DNA from: Caprella mutica
Taxonomy: Eukaryota > Arthropoda > Malacostraca > Amphipoda > Caprellidae
DNA: 64,000 nt
Reading direction: 5' to 3'
NCBI GenBank assembly: GCA_947561585.1
Contig: CANNZV010000498.1
Location: forward strand, 457,907 to 521,906
Positions 11,351-23,821 of the stretch are shown here, in pieces. Position 1 is the first letter of the stretch, and each line of letters opens with the position of its first letter. The position numbers and the translations under genes are program-made. The notes beneath the pieces were generated by a model. The model was not told the origin of the DNA and searched no databases. It saw only the letters and a list, made by a program, of their open reading frames with translations.

Positions 11351-14300
11351 GCATTCTGCAAAGGTAAAAACTGATTTAAAAAAGAAAATTGTGTTTTTGA
11401 CACAACCGAACAACATTTCATTAGTTAAAAAGTTAATCAATTATAAGAATATGTTATGTTAAGTCAAGGCCTAAGAGATATAAGCTAAGGCGAGCATACG
11501 AAATAATAGACAGATCAAATGATATTTTAAATAAGTTTTAATATGAATTAATTTGATTTATATTTAAATTTAAATCGTGTAAATTGAACAATAAAATTCC
11601 GCTGCCCCAGTGATCAACAATTTAGATCCCGTTTAATTCTTCTTTAAACATATAAATGTTGAAAGTGAAATTAAGGATTTTATTTTGTTGCATAAATATT
11701 ATCTATCGCCCAGGTTTTTAATGTACCATTATATATTTCAATTTAAATCAGCGACGATAAAAAAGTGCAATTAAAAAATAATTTTGACACGTACTGAAAT
11801 AAAATGTTTAATCATTGTTGATATATTTTAAGAAGAAATAGAAAAAATACAAAACTGAAACCTTCTGAACCTGTACGAAAATAAAGTTCAAGTTCAACTA
11901 TATTTTAAGCATTGGGTTAAGCAGGCAAACATTAACTAGCTTCGAACTGAAACCACAGACACACTAATAAAAATCATAACTTCAAAACGGGTCTAGGACA
12001 TCTCGTCCCCGGACATGTCGTCAAACGGACATTTCTTCCACGAAATTTTTCATTATTTTGTATTTTAAAGTGTTTATGGGATATTATTTTAAAAATATAT
12101 TATTGATATTATTTTTCACTATCACATTATTAGCCAGGTGTAAATATACAATAATATAATAGTGACTCAAGCCGAAACATTTCATGTCATAACACATGAA
12201 GAATGTTTATCTATCGATAACAGTTATATAATTGGATATGCTACACGGGTTGACTGTTCCTTTAAGTTATTTATTATCTCGTTTAATATTTTGCATTAAT
12301 TGATGAGTTAAGAGTAGGGTTGTGACAATATACACTGCATACTATGCAGTGTATGCACATACAAATTTAGTGCATATTCGCTTGAAATATGCATTTAATT
12401 GAAATGCATATGCGTTTTATAAAATGCATATGCATTTTATAAAGCGCAAATGCAAAATATATGCAGCAAATAATTAATTAAAAAAAACCTTTATTTGTAT
12501 TTCAGTTAAGTAGACATTCTAGATTTACATCTATTTCTCGAAATAGGCTGTTACTAAGAAGCCCATGTATTTTTCACCAAATATTATTTTTTATTAATTG
12601 TAAAAATTATTAAAACACTGGATATGTAGAATGAAAGTTAATATATTTAAATTGACGATAATTTCAATATATTGAAACACTTCTTATAAAGTCTGCTTCC
12701 AAGTACATTTAACAAGTCATAAATATGAAGTATCATTTATCAGGTAAAGCTCGTACAGCGGACGATCTTTAAACGGTCACCCACTAAAAAAGATCGAAAT
12801 TGTAGTATAATATCTTTTCTACAACGGCCTCTTTAAATAATATAGTTTAACAAATATTTTATTAGTTTACCTAGTATCTAGTGAAACATTGATTATATTC
12901 AGAGGTATTACAATATACAATCAACACTTAACCTATTAAGTTAATTAATTAATTAATTAATTCGATACAGATGACTAATTGAAACTGAAAAATGGTCAAC
13001 CTCAAGCTCCTTTATCTCTAAACAATATCGAACAATTAAAACTTAAAGCTAAAAATAAGCTGAATAATTTTACATATCACATAAGTGGTTCAATTTAGAA
13101 TATTTTAAAATATAAATTATTTGGTGAATAAGATGCACAGAAAATATTGAAATAAAAAAATATAAAATAGATATAAAGCTAAATCTTTTGGTGAAAATTA
13201 TTAAAATATTCACTTAAACCACCTCTTTAATTTGAAGTGTTATTTGTATGAATGTTGAGTGTAGAACGTATTTACTACGGCACTAATAGATTAGAATGTG
13301 AGACCGATGGTTATATCATTTATAGTTCAGAAAATGAGGATTTTAGACTTAATTTTCATCAAAGGGTTAGCTTTACGGTAATAAATGATGTAATATAACT
13401 ATAATGGAGAGAGAATACCCCTTTTACCTGTAACGAGCAAGGGAAATTCTATTAAGCCTTACTACAGCCGGTAACTTGATCTCAAACTCCCTAACTTGGT
13501 GGGAGTAGACTGTTCAGCAATGTCAGAGGAGATTTTTAAGAATATTCATGGCGCTTTTGAGAGATTCGCTGCCCTTTGAACTTCAATAACATTCAACTTA
13601 ATTAGGCACAATATCTACTTCAATTTCTTAGGGTCCGCTTTCGATATACGAGGAGGAGTCGTTACTGTTTGCACGGCAAAATATCTTGTTTGTTGACCAC
13701 TTCAGAGGACGTACATCTGAAGAATTTTTCACTCTATTCTTTAAGAACAGCAAACAAGCGAGATAATAATTTTAAATGTTTTGTTTACCCTATGATTAAG
13801 TAATTGGTTAGACCAATGTTTCATACCACTTACTCTTATTTACACATCGACCGAAGTGCAATTCGCCTTCATTAATTAAGTATTTAAAAAAAAAACTGAT
13901 GAGCCAAGAAGAATAATGAGACCAGTTAGTTGCTATCGTGGATTGTTTTAGATTGTTATTTTTTAAACCCTTTCCTTCATCTGTAAGAAGATTAGGCAGA
14001 ATATTGTTATAGCAGTTTCTTGCGTGCTCCCTAATAGAATTTCGAGATTTGAAATATAATTCCTAAGCAGCTTTTATTCAGAGTCAATACAACTGTCTGT
14101 TACAGCATTAATAAAACGACTATAATAGAATAGTTTTGTTATCTCTCCTTAAGTTAATCAGCATAACTATAATGATTTACAACCAATGAAATGAACTTAC
14201 ACCAACTAAATCAATTTTAATGCAGCTCATACTCTTACTAATTACCATTATATCTTCGAAGATGGTTTGATACTGTTCTAAAATACAGAACTCCTCTATA

Positions 14301-15309
14301 ATGTAAATAAAACTTCCAAAAAGATGAACAGAAAACTGGCCATCTGTGGCAGACCACACAAAGTAATTTATCTTTAAAAATATATTCATTATACCATGAG
14401 CGTCATAATGCCTACAGACAAAATACCTACAAACAAAATCGTGACCGGACAATTGCCACCTAAATAATTATTACCAGGCCTCTTAACTTAAATGATAGTG
14501 ATGAAATATGCATAGTTTTTTTTAAACGATTAATCAATTATTTATATTTTAAGATACAAATTTCTTCATTCATCATTTATTGTTATTTTATAAAATATTT
14601 TTTTCCGATTGGTGATATAATAAATTACATGTTGTTTTTATACGATTTATTTCAATCTTACACTATATTTCTATTATACAATTTATCATTTCCATTATAA
14701 ATTAAATATTTCTTCCTTTATAGCCACAATCATTGTGAAACTTTAAGCGGACACTTACCGAAAAACTCGTCAGATTGGTCTAATTTTTTAATATGTCATA
14801 GTTTAACATTTTTCAAGATATTTTTATTCTTGTGAATTTCTTTTATATATTTTTTCTATTTTGATTATAATCACTATTGTATTTTTTATTGATTATTTGA
14901 AAGACAATGATGTATGTTATTGCATGTGGTTTTTTAATACAATAAAATGGTAGATAAACATACGAGCAAAATAATGAACTAAAAATAATGGTCTATCACT
15001 CGAGTGATAATTGCCCGCTAAAGGGTTAAGCAAATATTTATAATTTAATACATGTATGGCAATCAACAGTATTTGAAATCATTAATTTAAATTAAGTACA
15101 TATTTTAAACTTTTTAACTCTTTTTACAGCTTTCATTAAGAATTTTCAAAAATTTCTTTCCGTTCTAGTGACCGGTTATATTCTACGACACCTGTTATTA
15201 GTATTTTATAGTAAAATCTGTTTAACTAATGTTATCAATATACAGCATTATTGATTCTTGATCAGTTGTTTATAAAAGTCTTTAATATCTCACCCAGTAA
15301 AGTTCTATA
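11351..15309. other. AT-rich DNA with short simple repeats
   Basis: No gene found. Visible structures: GGACAT..CGTC phrases at 11996-12035; a cluster of ATGCAT/ATGCATATGC palindromes at 12340-12470 next to an inverted TACACTGCATA/TATGCAGTGTA; an (AATT)n run at 12938-12962. The 91-aa minus frame at 14177-14452 has no motif and is not annotated. Confidence 0.5.
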
Positions 15310-15311
15310 TA

Positions 15312-16659
15312 CTGTAGTGGACAAAATAAAAGGGTAGACAAAAACAAGTTATCTAAATCTTTAATTTCATAAGAAGTACAAAACACACATTATTGAAATT
15401 TTTCACTTGTTTTCATATAGAACTCATATGTATTCGTATGAAATTTCAAAGCATTTGGACTACTATTCTAGGAATAGTTCTATATTTTACTTCAAACACT
15501 AAATTTTGCTCTGGTCAAAAGGTAAGTGTATTCATCATAAACTTTGAATATTCACGGATATTAGCAATTAACTTAATAATTTGTGAATTATGCTTTCTAT
15601 ATCTCTTCAATACATCTTCTACCACAAAATTCTAATAATTTTGCACAATATGAAGGAATTATCCATCTTCCATTCATCCTCAAGAAATGTTCACAATTCT
15701 TGTATTTCTTCTCTGAGTATCCATTTATTATCCAAACAATCTCAATTCGATTGAGGTCAGGACTCTGTGAAGGCCAGCTCATCTGAGCAATTTCTTCATA
15801 TTCTAATAGGGACTTAACTTTTTTATCTGAGTAGTAGGGTACGTTGTCCTGCTTGAAACTCTGTGGTTGAGGGTCAGCTGCTTGTTGATAGGGGAGAGTA
15901 TGTTTACGAAAGGGATATTTTATACTTCTGCAATAATTCTTCCTTGTAAACGAACAATGGGACCAGGTCCAGCAGAAAAAATGACCCCCTAAACCATCAC
16001 ACTACCTCTTCCAAAACTAACAGTTTTCATGACGCAGTTCAGGGTTAACATTTCCCCTACTTAACGTTTAATTAGTACTTTCTCATTTTCCCAAAGATTT
16101 CTATTTTTCTTCCATTCATCACTAGAATGTACTTTCGACCACTGATCAATCGATATAATCATGACAAAACACAAGTAACACTTTCTGTTTCTTTTCTGAG
16201 ATTGAAAGCTTTGATGCAGGGACAAATGATTGCAAACAATCTTGTTGAAGTCGAAGCGAAAAAGTAGGCCGGGACACCGTACCATCAGAAATGACATCTA
16301 TCTCACAAAATGGATACCTCCTTCTTATTGTGCAAAATTATTAGAATTTTGTGGTAGAAGATGTATTGAAGTGATATAGCAAAGAATTGTTCACAAATTA
16401 TTAAGTTAATTATTAATCCGCGAATATTTCAAAGTTTATGATGGCTACCATTAACTTTTGACCAGAGCTTAATTTTGTGTTTGTAGTGAAATATAGAACT
16501 ATTCCTAGAATATTTGTCCAAATGCTTTGAAATTTCATACGATTAATTATATGAAAATACGTGCAAAATTTCAATATTGCGTGTTTTGTACTTTTTGTGA
16601 AATTGAAGATTTAGTTGACTTGTTTTTGCCTACCCTTATATAAATTTTGTCCACTACTG
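15312..16659 (-). mobile_element. Tc1-family transposon with about 335-bp inverted repeats
   Basis: Bounded by TA dinucleotides (15310-15311 and 16660-16661). Terminal inverted repeats (TIRs) begin CTGTAGTGGACAAAAT on the left and CAGTAGTGGACAAAAT on the right. They extend inward to about 15650 and 16326, much longer than typical Tc1 TIRs. Between them lies a decayed minus-strand Tc1 transposase. Its last ~18 codons lie inside the left TIR, so the right TIR carries a mirrored second copy of that coding end on the plus strand. Confidence 0.9.
15597..16297 (-). pseudogene. Tc1-type transposase (DDE), decayed
   Basis: Fragments in order on the minus strand: 16297-16061 with QWSKVHSSDEWKK (the family's W..V.FSDE region); about 16030-15900 in shifted frames, recalling FGRGSVMVWG and AGPGPIV; then an uninterrupted stretch QDNVPYYSDKKVKSLL with the second catalytic Asp, followed by WPSQSPDLNRIEIVW with the final acidic residue (ORF 15782-15597), ending CAKLLEFCGRRCIEEI. 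Several frameshifts and the lack of an N-terminal DNA-binding domain mean it cannot encode an active enzyme. Confidence 0.85.
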
Positions 16660-16765
16660 TATATTACACTCGAGAAATTCTGATGTACCCAGGTAATTCG
16701 AGTTCACTCTATGGCTTTGTTCCAAAGCGACACACTTTTTGCATTAGTTTGGATGCACTAAAGCA

Positions 16766-17075
16766 GTGGTCGGCAATCTTTTTATCGTCGCAGACCGGTA
16801 AATGTTCAACAATATTCTCGCAACCCGGTGCGATGAATGTAGCTAATAGTATTGGGTTGGCCAAAAATTCATTCGCTTCTTATTCTTAGAGGCTCCTTCT
16901 TTCTAATGATGCCAAAACGAGCTTAATATAATATGTTGCTTTAAATATATAACATTCCTTTTAAATAACAATCTGGTAAAAAATAGCAATAATACTCAAG
17001 TAAAAATAATTTCAGTACTCTGGTAAAAAAACATAATCAGGTAGAAAAGGGATCACTAAGAATCCGCTCCCCAGT
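16766..17075 (+). mobile_element. hAT-like non-autonomous element, 5' part
   Basis: Starts CAGTGGTCGGCAATC, a form frequent at hAT-type MITE ends, and continues with GCAGACCGGTAAA. It aligns by eye with 33073-33355, including the downstream CAGGTA/ACATAATCAG phrases, and leads directly into the 31-bp minisatellite. No far end could be fixed. Confidence 0.5.
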
Positions 17076-18235
17076 CCATATTGGGAGACGGATTGTACAG
17101 AAGTGAAATCATTGGGGTGTGGATTGTACTGGAGTGAAATCATTGGGGTGCGGATTGTACAGAGATGAAATCATTGGGGTGCGCATTGTACAGGAGTAAA
17201 ACCATTGGGGTGCTGATTGTACAGGAGTGAAATCATTGGGGTGCGGATTGTGCAGGAGTGAAATCATTGAGGTGAGGATTGTACAGGAGTGAAATCATTG
17301 GGGTGCTGATTGCGGGTGTAGGTCATAAGCCCCCCCGGTCATGAGCCCCCCTAGGTCATAAGCCCCCCCAGTCAAGAGCCCCCCCAGTCACGAGTCCCCC
17401 TGTTTTTAAATCCTTATTTACCTATACTATTTAATCATTATTGACACTTTTGTAGTTCATTACTGAATAGACATAAATTATATGTATATAAGGGGGGCGT
17501 GCCGCCCCCCGAACCCCCCTGCCAGGTCATTAAACAATCATGAAGTGTGCAGTACAACAAACTAGCGGATACAACAAACTACATTAGCAACTCTCAGTTA
17601 TTTCTATCTAAGTAATTCTTCATTTGTTTAACTAGGTAAATAAGAATTAAAAAAACAGGGAAGGGGGCTCGTGACCGGGGGGGCTCTTGACCGTACCCCG
17701 CTGATTGTACAGCAGTGAAATCATTGGGGTGCTGATTGTACAGGAGTGAAATCATTGGGGTGCGGATTGTACAGAGATGAAATCATTGGGGTGCGCATTT
17801 TACAGGAGTAAAACCCTTGGGGTGCTGATTGTACAGGAGTGAAATCATCGGGGTGCGCATTGTACAGGAGTAAAAACCATTGGGGTGCTGATTGTACAGG
17901 AGTAAAACAATTGGGGTGCTGATTGTACAGGAGTGAAATCATTGGGGTGCGCATTGTACAGGAGTAAAACCATTGGGGTGCTGATTGTACAGGAGTAAAA
18001 CAATTGGGGTGCTGCTTGTACAGGAGTGAAATCATTGGGGTGCGGATTGTACAGGAGTGAAATAATTGGGGTGCGCATTGTACAGGAGTAAAACCACTGA
18101 GGGGCTGATTGTACAGCAGTGAAATCATTGGGGTGCGCATTGTACAGGAGTAAAATCATTGGGGGTGAGTATTGTTCAGGACGGATATCCATGTGGTGAG
18201 GATTGTACAAGAGTGAAATCATGAGTTCAGATTCT
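17076..18235. repeat. 31-bp minisatellite, interrupted by a MITE
   Basis: Tandem 31-bp units with core ATTGTACAGGAGTGAAATCA followed by TTGGGGTGC, in variants (GTGC-G, GTGC-T, GTAAAACCATT). The array runs 17090-17313 and resumes at 17709-18220 after the GC-rich MITE. Three units make 93 bp, so long minus-strand frames rich in the phrase SLLYN arise. They are array artefacts, not proteins. Confidence 0.93.
17314..17699 (+). mobile_element. GC-rich MITE, copy 1 (MULE-like 9-bp TSD)
   Basis: Begins GGGTGTAGGTC and ends GACCGTACCCC. Each terminus is an array of 15-17 bp subunits of the form GGTCATAAGCCCCCC: five on the left, two on the right in inverse orientation. These continue inward as TTATTTACCTA / TAGGTAAATAA. 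The core has a G-run/C-run hairpin (GGGGGGCGTGCCGCCCCCC). The flanks repeat 9 bp, GCTGATTGC / GCTGATTGT (one mismatch). No coding capacity. Same family as 31705-32140 and 55130-55498. Confidence 0.9.
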
Positions 18236-19054
18236 TCAGGTACTTTTTGAAAAAAGATAATAATTAGGAATTTTATGATCACCTGCCGCAATGTACTTCT
18301 GCAACCCTAGTAGAGCTTTCATTGAATTTGCTAGTTATAATCTATTGTCTCAAAAATTATTTAGGAACTTTCACTCATTTTATATTTTTTTTCTAAATCT
18401 GTCAAGTCATAAATTGAATTATCTTGATTGAATGAACTGTCCAAGGAAACACTATCTCTAAGTATTTGTTTGTCAATTGTGTTCATGATATGATTGTTAT
18501 TGTATATTTAGTTTTGTACCTCAATTTTGAATGTTTTGTGCTTTTATTCCCAGCCTTTGCTTCTAATTTCCTCAGGTTAAAGCGCCCTAGACACTATCTA
18601 AATTTAACGGCATCAATCCTTATTCTTTAGAATTCAAAAGTTTACAAAGTAAATGTCCTAGTCTAACTAATATCTTTTCTGAAGGGATAGGGAAAGTTTG
18701 TCATTCCAAGAAAGATTCTCATAAATTTGTAATAAAAATGGTCAGTTATATAGACTTAGCTTGTATTTTAATATCCAAAACAAAGTTGGAAAGTCGAAGC
18801 TTGTTTTCCCCTCTGAATGTAGACAGACATCTCGATGCTACTCATGAGTCTGTCTTCTTTAGCAAACATTTCAGTCACCATAAAACAGAAATTAAAATAA
18901 AAGATTCTTTATTTTGGCCAGTGGTCAAACCTTTTCTTAACCTTGATTCGAAGGGATATCCACACACACTACTTGAATTGAAATTTACTGTGCGGTGAAT
19001 TGAGTTACGGTGAACTTTCCTGTAATAGTCTCTTATGGGATAAGCCAAGCCGTT
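18236..19054. other. Unassigned AT-rich DNA
   Basis: Nothing firmly recognised. The plus frame at 18738-18998 (MVSYIDLACILISKTK) is open but has no family motif. Confidence 0.4.
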
Positions 19055-19632
19055 CGAAGCCGTTACAATCGTGTTAGCTTCTAGTGTAGATTTAGAAACG
19101 AGGGAGAGTACACGTGTGTGCGTCGCTCTCAGACCTGACTGAGTAAGTTGAGTAATGATTCTCGTTAGCACAACAGCTGATGTTAACTTACACATTATTC
19201 TTCAAAATACTTTAGGTATCTGATCATTTTGCTCAATAATTTTCTCATCTATGGACATTTAACTGATGTAAGAAGATTAATTGATGAATATTTAGGCAAC
19301 AGATGCAATGTTAATGACTTAAATAAGCGTTTGGTGGAGCACGTGATACATACGTGCACCCTCCCTCGTTTCTCAAACGTCACTGGCCGTGTGCGAATGC
19401 TCCCTGAACTGTCAGTCTGTTGCTAGGGTGACGTCATATGTGTGCTGTGACGTCACCACACGACACAGCGGAACAACAACAAGACGCCAAGGAAGCTGTT
19501 TTGACTGAAGCGAAGAGAGACAAAGAAGCTCACTTGACTAATTGCTAACAACAAGGTGTTAACACGATGGTTCCGCTTATACGTTGTTGGTTTAGCCGTT
19601 ACACCGCTTCCTTAGTACTATAACTTCCTTGG
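19055..19632 (+). repeat. Dispersed repeat R1, copy a (carries CRE palindromes)
   Basis: About 580 bp running from AAGCCGTTACAATCG to TTAGCCGTTACACCGCTTCC. It is repeated, whole or broken, at 23822-24194 (-), 36825-37050, 37370-37662 with 41000-41150, and 48905-49262 with 51585-51770. It holds two TGACGTCA octamers (19429 and 19448). The short frame 19229-19426 encodes FLIYGHLTDVRRLIDEYL and DLNKRLVE, which stay open in the four copies inspected. No inverted termini; the end phrases are direct repeats. The class is unknown. Confidence 0.8.
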
Positions 19633-20495
19633 ATGGGATATGAGAATGTGAGAAATACAAATTACCATTGCAGAGATATTTCTCGGCAGAAGAGGGAGAA
19701 GATTGCGAATGAGCTTTAGACCAGCAGAAAGTACAATCTTTTATTTCCATGTTGGGCTTACATTTTCCATATCTAATTTATTTGGGTATGTTACATTACA
19801 GACATGAAAAAGAGCCTTTATTTTATCTTTGAAATTGAAAAAACATGACTTCAAGAGGTATAGGTTATTACTGGAAGTTGAGTTGAAACGAAATTTCATC
19901 AGCTGGACTAAGGAAATATGTCTTCAAGGTTTCTCTAGCCTCATTTGCAGACCTTTCATAGTGATAATATCACAGGAAGCAAAACCTCCCTTATCGATGA
20001 TGTAAACAAAAAAACAAAAAAAAATGCATTGCACTATGATGTCTACTTTATCAGGATATATTTGTGATCACTTTTTAAATACCTCCACTAGGAAACCAGA
20101 ATTCCAAATGCTCATTCTTTTCTACTATATTCAGTCTATAATTAAAAGACAGTTCTTCTATAGTGAGCCGTTGCCTTGTATATGGTTTTAATAAATATCT
20201 TGTTTAGAGGATACGCATCATCACACAAAAGAACAAAGGGTGATGAAATGTTGGCTGAAGGAAAATTTTACTTTATCTGGTATGCCCTAAGTTTTTTGCT
20301 TCAAACCGCTGATAAACATTTGAATCTGAAAATGTCCGTCGTCACTTTGCTTGCCGTAAGCTCCAATGTCAATAGCAACGAACCTGTTATTTGCATCGGC
20401 TATTCCTGGCATTACAACATAAAAATCATCTTTGTAGTTGAAGTATAACGTCCCAGTATGTTTGGGACATTTAATGCAAATTTATTTCCCGTCTG
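19633..20495. other. Unassigned DNA between R1 and a mariner
   Basis: No recognised gene. The frame at 20176-20448 (+, 90 aa) has no motif. Confidence 0.4.
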
Positions 20496-20712
20496 TACAG
20501 GGTGGCCCAGAAGTAACTGACCCTATTAATTTGCAAATAAAAAGAAAACTAGGAACGCTAGAAAGTTGAAACTTGTTTCAATGGAAAGAATAAGATTTTT
20601 ATAGTTTATTATATGATATCATATATAGTATATTCTCAGCTAGCATATAAACTGAAGAAATTTTGTTTCATTTCATAACCTCAGATTTTCATAATGGTTC
20701 AGAATTAGCAGA

Positions 20713-22740
20713 TTGGTTCTGCAATCTTACATTAAGACGACGTCAATAACAGAAGTCCAACGTGACTTCAGCATCAATTTTCAAGCAAGGATCAGTCTCT
20801 TTACAAACACAATTAAATTTCTCTATAGAAAAGCTGTGGACTCTGTAAATGTTAATGACAAACCAAGATTCGGAAGATTGAAAACAGCGCGAACTGAAGA
20901 TGTAATTGACAGAGCTTCTGTAAACGTTGCAAATAATCCTAAAACTGCCACCAGAAAATGTTCATCTCAATTATCCATTTCACGAACGACATTACAATGC
21001 ATTCTGAAAAAGGAATTGAAATATATCCATACTAAATTCAACTGACCCAAAGATTATTGCCTACTGATCATAATCAGCGTCATAATTATTCTGATTGCTT
21101 TCTTCGTTTGTGCGAAGATGCCTCTTTCATCGACACCATCATCTTCCCTGATGAAGCTCACTTCCACTTATCTGGCCATGTAAATAGACATAATTCCAGA
21201 ATTTGGAGCGGTAGTCCTAGAAAGACCACTGCATTCTTTACGTGTGACTGTGTGGTGTGAAGTAACTGCTTCAACTTTTCTTTGCCCTTACTTTTTTTAA
21301 AGTGACGGCGTAACTGAAACAGTCAATAGTGAAGGTACCGAAAGATGATAAGAGAATATCTTATTCCAGAACTCAAGAGACAGAATTTACACAATCGTAT
21401 TTGGTTTCACCATGATGGAGCCCCAGCCCATACGGCAAGAGAAACTCTAACATTGTTAAGAGATTTCTTTCCAAACCATTTAATTTCACAATTTGGAAAC
21501 ATCCAGTGGCCTCCTCGTTCTCCAGATCTGACCCCATGAGACTTCTTCTTGTGAGGCTACCTTAAGCCCCGTTTACATTGAGGCTCTTTTGCACACTCTG
21601 AGTGTTGAAACAACGGGCAAACGCGCAATTGAGGGGCAAACCAGCGGGCAACTCGAGGCTCACTTCAACATTCACCTTGGCCATTCTTTTCGACACTGAG
21701 TGACACTCACTGTGGCTCAGTCAGTCCATTGATGCACAAGGGGGAGGTTGTTAACAGCGAAGCTCCTGCATAATGGCTGCCAACAGGTAGAGCTGCTGTT
21801 GAACAGCCAATTGAATTATATAGGACTCACGAATTCCTTTGGAAATCATAAAGTAAAGCATTTAAAAGTAGAAATTTAAGAGAATGAGCAATAATGACAT
21901 TAAACAATATTTATTATTATCCCTCCCTATAATAAAAAGCATTGTGTTTTATATATGTATATATCCATCACGCTCAAGAATTTCATTTTATAAAATTCAA
22001 GATTTTCCGAAATCTCAAAATTTTCCCACAACACAATTTTCCCAAAACTCGAAATTTTCCCAAAACTCAAATTTTTCTGAAAACTCGTAAAATTTTCCCA
22101 AAACATGAAATTTTCCGAGAACTCAAAATTTTCCGAAAATTCATTGAATTAAAAAATTCATTTTTCATTAAAAACCCGTTATTTTTAACGGGATAGTACA
22201 CTAGTTATTAATATTAGAAAGAGTTAGAAAAGAAGTAAAAAATGAAATTCAAACTATACGGAACCAGCACCGCAGGGAGCGTAATACAGTTAACGAATCG
22301 AAAAAATCTGATAAAATCTATGCAACAGATGATATTTATGTACTATCGCTTTGGTGCTATAAATTGCTTAATTTCCACAAGTGTAACAACACTTCTCACT
22401 ATCGAATCTGAATACCAACTAAGAACTCTCGCACCGTCTGAATCTGCCCGCCAAACGATTTTCAAATGTGAACAGTCAAGACTCTTTTTGAGTGTGCACT
22501 TGCCCGTTGCCCGTGGATGTGAGCTTCCAATGTGAGTGTCAATGTAAACGGGGCTTAAATAGTCATGAGTTTATGGAGCAAATCCAAGAAATTTACAAAA
22601 ACTTAAAAAACAACATTTCTTCTGAAATAGCTCAACTCTCGTCAGATACACTAAGGAGCGTTATGGAAGCAACAAGGAAAAGAGCCCTGATTTGTCAAAA
22701 CAACCGTGGTGGCCATTTAAAGTATATTATATTCCAATCA
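20713..22740 (+). pseudogene. DD41D mariner transposase, split by a MITE
   Basis: Pieces in order: 20713-21045 with the helix-turn-helix linker FGRLKTART and QLSISRTTLQCILKKELK; 21057-21260 with the first catalytic Asp in FPDEAHFHLSGHVN; 21345-21539 with HHDGAPAHTA (second Asp) and IQWPPRSPDLTP; then, after the MITE, 22563-22740 with NNISSEIAQLSSDTLRSVM. Between the second Asp and the Asp of the DFF motif I count 41 residues, which gives the DD41D call (rosa-like group). There are at least two frameshifts, and TGA codons flank DFFL. It is dead. Confidence 0.88.
21566..22554 (+). mobile_element. TTAA-type MITE (piggyBac/Kolobok-like), copy 1
   Basis: Flanked by TTAA on both sides (21562-21565, 22555-22558). 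Termini are GCCCCGTTTACATTGA and the inverse TCAATGTAAACGGGGC. The interior has an irregular short repeat of the type AATTTTCCGAAAACTC (about 21985-22150). It has no transposase. A second, inverted copy lies at 41693-42599. TTAA targets are typical of piggyBac and Kolobok; which one is not determined. Confidence 0.9.
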
Positions 22741-22860
22741 TAGTGTAAATAAACTATAAAAATGTTATTCTTTCCAATAAAACAAGTTTAAACTTTCTAG
22801 CATTTATAGATTTATTTTTATTAGCAAATTAAAAGAGTCAGTTACTTCTGGGCCACACTG

Positions 22861-22990
22861 TACAACCGAATTATTTGGGGAAATTCCATTTGTTGCAGAA
22901 GTGTTTCGCGATGATTTTCCATTCCTCGGTATAAGGTAAAGTGATACGTATTGTATACCACAGACACACTCCCATATATCGATACGTATC
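22861..22990. other. Short spacer, nothing seen
   Basis: Contains only a small ATACGTATC-type inverted motif. Confidence 0.3.
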
Positions 22991-23421
22991 TAAAGGGGCC
23001 TTTACACGAGCACTAGTTAGTGCCACTATTCACCACACTGCCCACCAAGTAGCTCAACGCCTTTACACGAGCAGAATGTGCTTTGGTGGGCACTGACACT
23101 CTAGTATCGTGGATAGCATCTAATATGCTATTAAACGCTAACACTTAGCGTTTTATCTTTATAATTTTTTGATTTTATTTTCCATAGGAATGGGTGCTCT
23201 TCAACTAAGTCAATGAAATGGGTCGTTGATTGTATAGTCCACTCCACGAAATTAATTGGCGCAGACAGTGGCACTTTGTGGTGAGCGTTCGCTCCCAGAG
23301 CGAATGCTTGGTCAACACCAAGTTTTGCAAAGAAGGGTGGGGCAAGTAGCAAAATGGGTGTGGCATAGAGCAGTGTCACCACAAAGTGGCACTGAGCACT
23401 AATTGTGTAAAGGCCCCTTTA
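22991..23421. mobile_element. MITE with GGGGCCTTTACACG ends, copy 1
   Basis: TIRs CTAAAGGGGCCTTTACACG and GTGTAAAGGCCCCTTTAG. Inner segments (CTTTGGTGGGCACTGACAC; CACCACAAAGTGGCACTGAG) recur in the copies at 23422-23780 and 26531-26952. It is non-coding and probably mobilised by a TTAA-targeting transposase. Confidence 0.85.
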
Positions 23422-23780
23422 GCTCAGCGCCTTTAACGAGAAGAATGTGCTTTGGTAGGCACTGACACTTAGTATCGTGGTTAGCATCTAATATGCTATT
23501 AAACACTAACACTGTTAGTGTTTTATCTTTATAATCTTTAGATTTTATTTTCCATAGGCATGGGTGCTCTTCAACTAGGCCAATGAAAGGGGTTGATGAT
23601 TGTCTGGCAAACGCTACTGACAGACAGTGACACTTTGTGGTGAGCGTTCGCTCTCAGAGCGATAGCTTAGTCACCACCAAGTTTTGCCAAAAAGGGTGGG
23701 GCAAGTAGCAAAGTGGGCGTGGCATAGAGCAGTGTCACCACAAAGTGGCACTGAGCACTTACCATGTAAAGGCCCGTTAA
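23422..23780. mobile_element. Same MITE family, tandem partial copy
   Basis: Directly abuts the previous copy and lacks its first ~50 bp. It repeats the TGTGCTTTGG, TAGCATCTAATATGCTATTA and CACCACAAAGTGGCACTGAG segments and ends TGTAAAGGCCCGTTAA. The pair forms a partial tandem dimer. Confidence 0.8.
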
Positions 23781-23821
23781 AAGCTGATCGGCGTACCACT
23801 GTTCGAGGTGTACGTTCTATC

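Larger units (their letters stand above)
20498..22860 (+). mobile_element. Mariner-family transposon (DD41D), disrupted
   Basis: TA-flanked, with TIRs of about 115 bp beginning CAGGGTGGCCCAGAAGTAAC on the left and CAGTGTGGCCCAGAAGTAAC on the right. It contains a plus-strand transposase pseudogene. A 989-bp TTAA MITE (21566-22554) sits inside the coding region. Without the MITE the element is about 1.37 kb, a normal mariner size. Confidence 0.93.

Noticed and set aside
17721..18291. 139- and 148-aa minus-strand ORFs with repeats
   Set aside because: They arise from the 31-bp minisatellite read over three units; two overlapping frames give similar peptides, as expected of an artefact.
22242..22535. 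97-aa ORF in the TTAA MITE
   Set aside because: Lies across a non-coding MITE including its terminus; the inverted copy at 41693-42599 has no matching open frame of note.
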